5,390 bases of DNA from Croceicoccus sp. (GTDB lineage Bacteria; Pseudomonadota; Alphaproteobacteria; Sphingomonadales; Sphingomonadaceae), in assembly GCA_029936705.1 (NCBI GenBank), contig JAPYSD010000286.1, forward strand, positions 1 to 5,390, written 5' to 3'. The position numbers were made by a program, and so were the translations under genes. Shown one piece after another: positions 3,149 to 5,390 of this stretch (the first letter of the stretch is position 1; each line of letters starts with the position of its first letter). Below the pieces are notes generated by a model. That model searched no databases. It was given only the letters and a program-made list of their open reading frames with translations, and was not told the DNA's origin.

Positions 3149-5390
3149 ATGTCTGTTTATCTGAAGCGCACCATGGGCATGGCCGTAAGTGCAATCGCAA
3201 TGGCCAGCCTCGCAGCATGCGGTGGTGGCGGTTCAGGAGGAGGCATCGGCTCCACTCCGACCCCGCCGCCGCTTCCGGCTCCTTCGCCCGCTCCATCGCC
3301 GGCACCGTCCCCGGCACCGACGCCCGCACCGACGCCCGCACCGACGCCCGCACCGACGCCGGCACCCACTCCCGCTCCGACGCCTGCTCCCGCTCCGGCT
3401 CCGACTCCGACGTGTGATCCGAACTGTGCTCCGGTGGCTCCTCCCGAAGGCTTCGTGATCACCCCCGATATCGATCAGCCGCAGCGGTCGAAGAACGACA
3501 CCGACGAATTTCGCACGAACTATGTCGGCAAGGAATTCACCAACGCCCTGTTCGCAATCGACAACGGCTGGACTGGTGAGGGCGTGCTCATCGGCGTCAT
3601 GGACGACGGCGTCGTCGAGGTTGGCGATCTCGAAGGCCAGATCTCGGACTTGTCGAAGGATTTCGGCGGACTGCTGGTCGATGGCGTCTTGCAGAAGCGC
3701 GATGTCATTGGCGACGAGTTCTCGGAACATGGCACTCCCGTCGCTGCCATCATCGCTGGCAAGGCCGATGGCAAGGGAGTGATGGGCTATGCCCCCGACG
3801 CCAAGATCGTCGCTCTGCGCGTCCAGATGATGGACGAGGAAGGCAATGAAATCGTCGGCGTCAACGCAAACCAAGCATTGGAATACGCAGCAGAAATCGG
3901 CCTCAAGATCATCAACCGTTCCCTGGCAACCAAAGGTAGTGGAAGCGTTCCCTACCAGAACGCCATGGCCGAATTTGCAAAGTCCGGTGGGCTCGTCATC
4001 TCCAGTGCCGGCAACGACGCCGCAGACAATCCCGCTGATGCCGTCGACGTAACGGCCGAGAACGAGAAAGGCTGGCTCTTCGTCGCTTCGCTCGAACCCA
4101 ACCAGACTACCTACAAGCTCGCTTCGTACTCGAATGCCTGCGGATCGATGATGGACCGCTGCGTTACCGCGCCTGGCACCAACATGGCGATCGGCACCGA
4201 TGGTGAACTCCAGCCCTTTAGCGGCACCAGTTCTGCAGCACCCGTCGTCAGCGGCCTCGCGGCAACGATCCTTTCGAAGTGGCCCCAGCTGTCCGGCCAG
4301 GAAGTCGGCGAGGTTATCATGGCGACCGCCAAAGACCTTGGCGAAGAAGGCGTGGATCCGGTCTTCGGGCACGGCCTGGTCGACTTCAAGGCTGCCCTCG
4401 AACCTGTCGAGCCGACGCTGTCGAACGGCACGGTCCAGACCTCGCTTGCTGGCTCGACTGCAGCCGTGCCGGCTGCCATGGGCGGCGAGGACATTCAGAC
4501 CGCCCTCGCTTCGGTCACGATCGTCGATGCATTCGGGCGCGACTATACCGGCAACCTGTCGGGGCTCGTCGTTCAGCCGGCATCGGCTGACGGCAGCTGG
4601 ATGCGCCGCCAAGTCGAAAACCAGGCCAACTCGGGCGGCGCGAGCTTTGCCTTCGACGGCATGAGCGGTTCTGTAGCCTATGCAGGCTACCGCTACGGAC
4701 CTGAAGAGAACGAGGTGGACACGCAGCTCGTCAACGCGCAGTTCGCTTTCACGAATGGCCGCACGACCTACACCGCTGCGTTCTCGTCGCTCGACAACGT
4801 CCAGGACACCATGATGGGGCTCGCACCCACCTCGGACGCCATGCTCGCACACTCGCCCGTCGCCGACTACTCGTTCGGACTCGCCCGCCAGATTGGCGGC
4901 ACCGAGGTCGGCTTCAGCATGCACACCGGCCAGAACGAACTCTCCGAGGCCAATGGCGCCATGGTCAGCATGAGCCGCGGCGCCACCAAGGTGAAGCTGG
5001 CGTACATCGATGAGCAGGGCAGCCTGTTCGGCACGCCGGTCGGCTCAGGCGCGATGCGCCTGGGCGACGGTTCGCAAACGGCCTTCATCGAGGGATCGAG
5101 CGCCTTCGACATCGGCAGCTGGGCGTTCGATGCCTACGCAAGCGCCAACGTGACGCGCATCGACATGGCCAGCGACACGCTGCTGACCGACGCGAGCGAC
5201 ATGGTCGGCATTCGCTTCGGCATGATCGCAAGCAAGGCGGCCCTTGGCGGCCGCCTCAGCTTCGGCATCGCGCAGCCTCTCACCGTCGTGAGCGGGCAGG
5301 GCACGTTCACCCTAGGTTCGGGCTATGATCTCGCGTCGCGTTCGCTGACCTTTGCCGATCACACGGTGGACTTCTCCGGCACGATCAACC
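3149..5390 (+). CDS. Lipoprotein-type subtilisin-like (S8) autotransporter serine protease, 3' end outside window
   Basis: 747 residues are visible without a stop. Residues 1-24 are a lipoprotein signal: basic n-region (YLKR), hydrophobic core, lipobox L21-A-A-C24, then a Gly-rich stretch. A Pro/Ala/Thr/Ser linker of eleven four-residue repeats spans 44-87, followed by a Cys89/Cys93 pair. The S8 protease domain covers about 100-415. Asp152 lies in GVMDDGV (a DDG form as in kexin-type enzymes rather than DTG/DSG), His194 in HGTPVAAIIAG, the oxyanion Asn289 in SSAGND, and Ser361 in SGTSSAAP. Cys331 and Cys338 flank a short loop before APGTN, as in many S8 autotransporters. FGHGLVDFKAAL (406-417) closes the protease domain. 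From about residue 510 onward short alternating strands such as YSFGLARQIGGTEVGFSM, a G-A-M-R-L-G-D-G block and RLSFGIAQPL resemble the autotransporter translocator, which should finish beyond the window. By analogy with NalP and SphB1 the protein would be secreted through its own barrel, held at the surface by its lipid, and cleave itself or other surface proteins. The substrate is unknown. It is divergently arranged from the unknown minus-strand gene. Confidence 0.92.
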   Translation, partial: MSVYLKRTMGMAVSAIAMASLAACGGGGSGGGIGSTPTPPPLPAPSPAPSPAPSPAPTPAPTPAPTPAPTPAPTPAPTPAPAPAPTPTCDPNCAPVAPPEGFVITPDIDQPQRSKNDTDEFRTNYVGKEFTNALFAIDNGWTGEGVLIGVMDDGVVEVGDLEGQISDLSKDFGGLLVDGVLQKRDVIGDEFSEHGTPVAAIIAGKADGKGVMGYAPDAKIVALRVQMMDEEGNEIVGVNANQALEYAAEIGLKIINRSLATKGSGSVPYQNAMAEFAKSGGLVISSAGNDAADNPADAVDVTAENEKGWLFVASLEPNQTTYKLASYSNACGSMMDRCVTAPGTNMAIGTDGELQPFSGTSSAAPVVSGLAATILSKWPQLSGQEVGEVIMATAKDLGEEGVDPVFGHGLVDFKAALEPVEPTLSNGTVQTSLAGSTAAVPAAMGGEDIQTALASVTIVDAFGRDYTGNLSGLVVQPASADGSWMRRQVENQANSGGASFAFDGMSGSVAYAGYRYGPEENEVDTQLVNAQFAFTNGRTTYTAAFSSLDNVQDTMMGLAPTSDAMLAHSPVADYSFGLARQIGGTEVGFSMHTGQNELSEANGAMVSMSRGATKVKLAYIDEQGSLFGTPVGSGAMRLGDGSQTAFIEGSSAFDIGSWAFDAYASANVTRIDMASDTLLTDASDMVGIRFGMIASKAALGGRLSFGIAQPLTVVSGQGTFTLGSGYDLASRSLTFADHTVDFSGTIN
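3278..3409 (+). repeat. 12-bp tandem repeat, eleven units, encoding A-P-(S/T)-P
   Basis: Eleven consecutive 12-nt units, in frame with the protease gene, encode APSP three times, APTP six times, APAP once and APTP once. The four units at 3314-3361 are identical (GCACCGACGCCC) apart from the last base of the fourth. The outer units have diverged at synonymous and Ser/Thr positions. Since 12 is a multiple of 3, gain or loss of units changes linker length without a frameshift. Confidence 0.9.

Noticed and set aside
3278..3409. Tandem repeats as a possible CRISPR or iteron array
   Set aside because: The units are contiguous without spacers, keep the reading frame and encode a proline-rich linker.
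3233..4924. Very long open frame on the minus strand (563 codons) opposite the protease gene
   Set aside because: It mirrors the codon bias of the protease, whose catalytic motifs, signal peptide and ribosome-binding site are all in place. The antisense product is low-complexity Arg/Gly with no domain sense.

Overview
The window reads as chromosomal or island DNA from a GC-rich alphaproteobacterium. A sphingomonad (Sphingomonas/Novosphingobium/Erythrobacter-like) is the best guess. It rests on the strong G/C bias at third codon positions and on the style of the subtilisin-like autotransporter at the right end, and no taxonomic marker is present. There are no rRNAs, tRNAs, CRISPR arrays, transposases or integrases.

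Left part (about 1-1195, + strand): the 3' end of a gene whose product looks like the C-terminal part of a Mom-like/GNAT-fold protein of the phage and plasmid type. It is followed 24 nt later by an MT-A70-family methyltransferase-like gene. Several of the family's most conserved catalytic and SAM-contacting positions are changed in the second protein (TPPW instead of DPPW, and a WTPD end where family members have W-G-N-E/Q). Both families act on adenine in DNA or RNA, so the pair suggests a nucleic-acid modification module of mobile-element origin. One member may be a pseudoenzyme or have shifted chemistry.

Middle (1196-3039): a 116-nt intergenic region rich in small palindromes, then a small membrane protein of unknown function (+). 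A convergent gene of unknown function (-) follows directly. The two stop codons abut (TGA|TCA) and lie in the same arm of a small hairpin. The minus-strand gene encodes an acidic soluble protein of about 384 residues that I cannot place in a family. A promoter-like pair and a ribosome-binding site both favour a GTG start at 2997 over the longer TTG frame.

Right part (3040-5390): a divergent intergenic region of about 110 nt, then a large + strand gene running off the window. Its product is a lipoprotein-signal-bearing, proline-repeat-linked S8 (subtilisin) serine protease with a complete D/H/N/S catalytic set. After the protease comes a glycine/aromatic-rich region consistent with the start of an outer-membrane autotransporter beta-barrel. 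This layout is like NalP of Neisseria and SphB1 of Bordetella: a surface-tethered maturation protease. It is the best supported gene here and has no evident functional link to the left-hand genes.

The most noteworthy points are the degenerate MT-A70 protein beside the Mom-like gene, two unrecognised genes in a convergent pair, a possible leaderless start for the MT-A70-like gene, and the 12-bp tandem repeat that sets the linker length of the protease.
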